Below are positions 50,435 to 51,445 of a stretch of 51,445 nucleotides of DNA, one piece after another. Below the pieces are notes generated by a model. That model saw only the letters and a program-made list of their open reading frames with translations. It made no database searches and was not told the DNA's origin. Each line of letters begins with the position of its first letter. Within the stretch, counting starts at the first letter, position 1. Source of the DNA: JAHEJX01 sp041605955 (GTDB lineage: Bacteria > Actinomycetota > Acidimicrobiia > Spongiisociales > UBA5794); assembly GCA_041605955.1 (NCBI GenBank), contig JBFIXI010000024.1, forward strand, positions 1-51,445, in the 5' to 3' direction. A program made the translations under genes and the position numbers.

Positions 50435-51337
50435 GTGCGAGAAGAGCACCGAGTCGGTCTCGACTATCTGGAAGCGGTGACAGCGCTCTTGCAGCGCGTT
50501 CGGCGCGCCCACCCCACGAAGGGGTTGTACCAAGCTGCAGAGATCCAATTCTGGTGGAGCGTTCGGCGCCCTACGGACGATCTCGGTCAGCTGTTCTGGT
50601 TCGATGATCTCGGTCGCCCGGCCGCGGCGGTGACCGTCACCGACTTCGGCGACGGGTCGTCGCTCGTGTACGCGGATCCGACCCTGGCCGTGATCGTCAT
50701 GCCGGACGCAGCGCCGGAGTGGGTTGCACATGTCGTGGAGCGCGGGCTGGCTCACGTTGCAGGATGCGGAATTCGGAACGTCGAACTCGAGATCGACCGC
50801 GCTGATGAGGTGATGCGCAATGTGTTTCTTGACCATGGCTTCACCATCAGGGGAGATGCCGTGGTCGAGTGCTGGTTGGACGCAAACTCTCGGCCTGAGA
50901 TCAGTTCGCTCCATGCGGACTACCGGTTGTTCAATCGCAACGAAACGATGGAACGCCCCTACCACCTGGTTCGTCCCGGGCGGCCCGATGTCGAGGAGCG
51001 CCTCCAGCAGACGTCGCTCTACCGGTCCGACCTCGATCTGGTCGTCCTCGATCGCAATGACGATCCAGCGGCATACGGACTGTTCTGGTACGACCCTGTG
51101 ACCGCCACCGGGGTCGTAGAGCCCATGCGCACCCACGACGATCATCAGCGACGAGGGCTTGCCCGCCACATACTCACCAGCGGCATCGACCTGCTGGCGA
51201 GGGAGGGCGCCGAGCGCATATCGATCGGCTACGAACCCGACAATCCAGCGTCGGGTCAACTCTATCGAAGCATCGGCTTCGTACGACACAAGCGGACCGA
51301 CGTCTTCGCCGGCCGAACCAGCGGAGAAGCCACATAG
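50435..51337 (+). CDS. GNAT-family N-acetyltransferase
   Basis: 300 residues with two GNAT-like halves; the C-terminal one is clearest, with VEPMRTHDDHQRRGLARHIL (acetyl-CoA pyrophosphate loop) and GYEPDNPASGQLYRSIGF. The N-terminal half is degenerate. Likely an acetyl-CoA-dependent transferase for a small amine or peptide; the substrate is unknown. GTG 50435 is chosen because AGGGGG lies 8 nt upstream and TACTCT at 50401-50406 is a plausible -10 box; the open frame further upstream lacks coding character. Confidence 0.86.
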   Translation: MREEHRVGLDYLEAVTALLQRVRRAHPTKGLYQAAEIQFWWSVRRPTDDLGQLFWFDDLGRPAAAVTVTDFGDGSSLVYADPTLAVIVMPDAAPEWVAHVVERGLAHVAGCGIRNVELEIDRADEVMRNVFLDHGFTIRGDAVVECWLDANSRPEISSLHADYRLFNRNETMERPYHLVRPGRPDVEERLQQTSLYRSDLDLVVLDRNDDPAAYGLFWYDPVTATGVVEPMRTHDDHQRRGLARHILTSGIDLLAREGAERISIGYEPDNPASGQLYRSIGFVRHKRTDVFAGRTSGEAT

Positions 51338-51350
51338 ACGATCTCAGGGG

Positions 51351-51365
51351 GGCGCCCTCGGCGCC
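51351..51365. terminator. GC hairpin between convergent genes
   Basis: GGCGCC-CTC-GGCGCC forms a 6-bp stem with a 3-nt loop between two converging genes; there is no T-run. Confidence 0.4.
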
Positions 51366-51366
51366 G

Positions 51367-51445
51367 TCACTCCTGGGTCGTCACCAGCACACCGCCCATA
51401 CGGGCCACCGCGTGCACGTTGAGGCGGGGGGCATCTGCGGGAAGC
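51367..51445 (-). CDS. 3' end of a LiaF-like / DUF1707-type gene (partial)
   Basis: The minus strand encodes LPADAPRLNVHAVARMGGVL followed by five residues and a stop at 51367-51369. The LPADAP...V.A..RMGGV pattern is the typical C terminus of cell-wall-active antibiotic response (LiaF-like) proteins. Only 25 codons are in the window, so the family call is tentative and the rest of the gene lies beyond the right edge. Confidence 0.5.
   Translation of the reverse strand, partial: LPADAPRLNVHAVARMGGVLVTTQE

Noticed and set aside
1..51445. CRISPR arrays, prophage, insertion sequences, toxin-antitoxin or known defence genes
   Set aside because: No regularly spaced repeats, transposase, integrase, phage structural or defence-type protein was seen in any frame with coding character.

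Overview
The window is about 51 kb of GC-rich bacterial chromosome, densely packed on both strands. Many genes start with GTG and many neighbours overlap by 4 bp. The content suggests an actinobacterium, perhaps of the class Acidimicrobiia or a relative: an OmpATb-like OmpA protein, a long actinobacterial-type transaldolase, and many genes with a TANNNT-like -10 hexamer ending only 6-9 nt before the start codon, as in leaderless transcripts. The lineage is an inference; there is no rRNA or marker tree here. I saw no CRISPR array, prophage, insertion sequence, tRNA or rRNA.

Layout. Bases 1-11,200: a truncated M19 dipeptidase, aconitase, an MBL hydrolase, a sulfite-oxidase-like Mo protein facing a TlpA-type thioredoxin, a coiled-coil/OmpA envelope pair, a DUF5317 protein and two overlapping membrane HD/HD-GYP proteins. 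Bases 11,700-23,400: an unrecognised protein coupled to a gamma-glutamyltransferase, a nitrilase-family hydrolase, acetyl-CoA synthetase with a structured-looking upstream region, an HhH protein, RlmN, GalU, and a coupled transaldolase / glucose-6-phosphate isomerase / HAD phosphatase run. Bases 23,400-28,550: a PAS-PAS-GAF histidine kinase, a DUF3592 protein, and small enzymes including a DUF2461 protein, a VOC protein and a pirin. Bases 28,550-32,150: an odd repeat-bearing spacer, then a four-gene operon for molybdenum-hydroxylase maturation (CoxD/CoxE/XdhC types) without its enzyme.

Bases 32,200-38,230: ManA, an SRPBCC protein, a secreted protein, and a coupled operon of TetR regulator, alpha/beta-hydrolase and alpha/beta-hydrolase-glycosyltransferase fusion. 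A perfect 18-bp palindrome precedes the tetR-like gene and a near copy precedes the secreted-protein gene, so the two units may form one small regulon. Bases 38,270-51,445: homogentisate dioxygenase, enoyl-CoA hydratase and FAD monooxygenase (aromatic or acyl-CoA catabolism), an MFS carrier, a methyltransferase, a stand-alone LigD-type polymerase domain, an AEC carrier, a DUF2236 protein, an Asp/Glu racemase, two lipoproteins, a GNAT protein and the 3' end of a LiaF-like gene.

The least explained signals are the predicted RNA structure upstream of acs (about 16,870-17,055), the operator pair with the hydrolase-glycosyltransferase operon, a 13-bp inverted repeat behind a promoter-like box (49,053-49,185), the direct repeats at 28,807-28,932, and several genes whose conserved protein starts upstream of any normal start codon.
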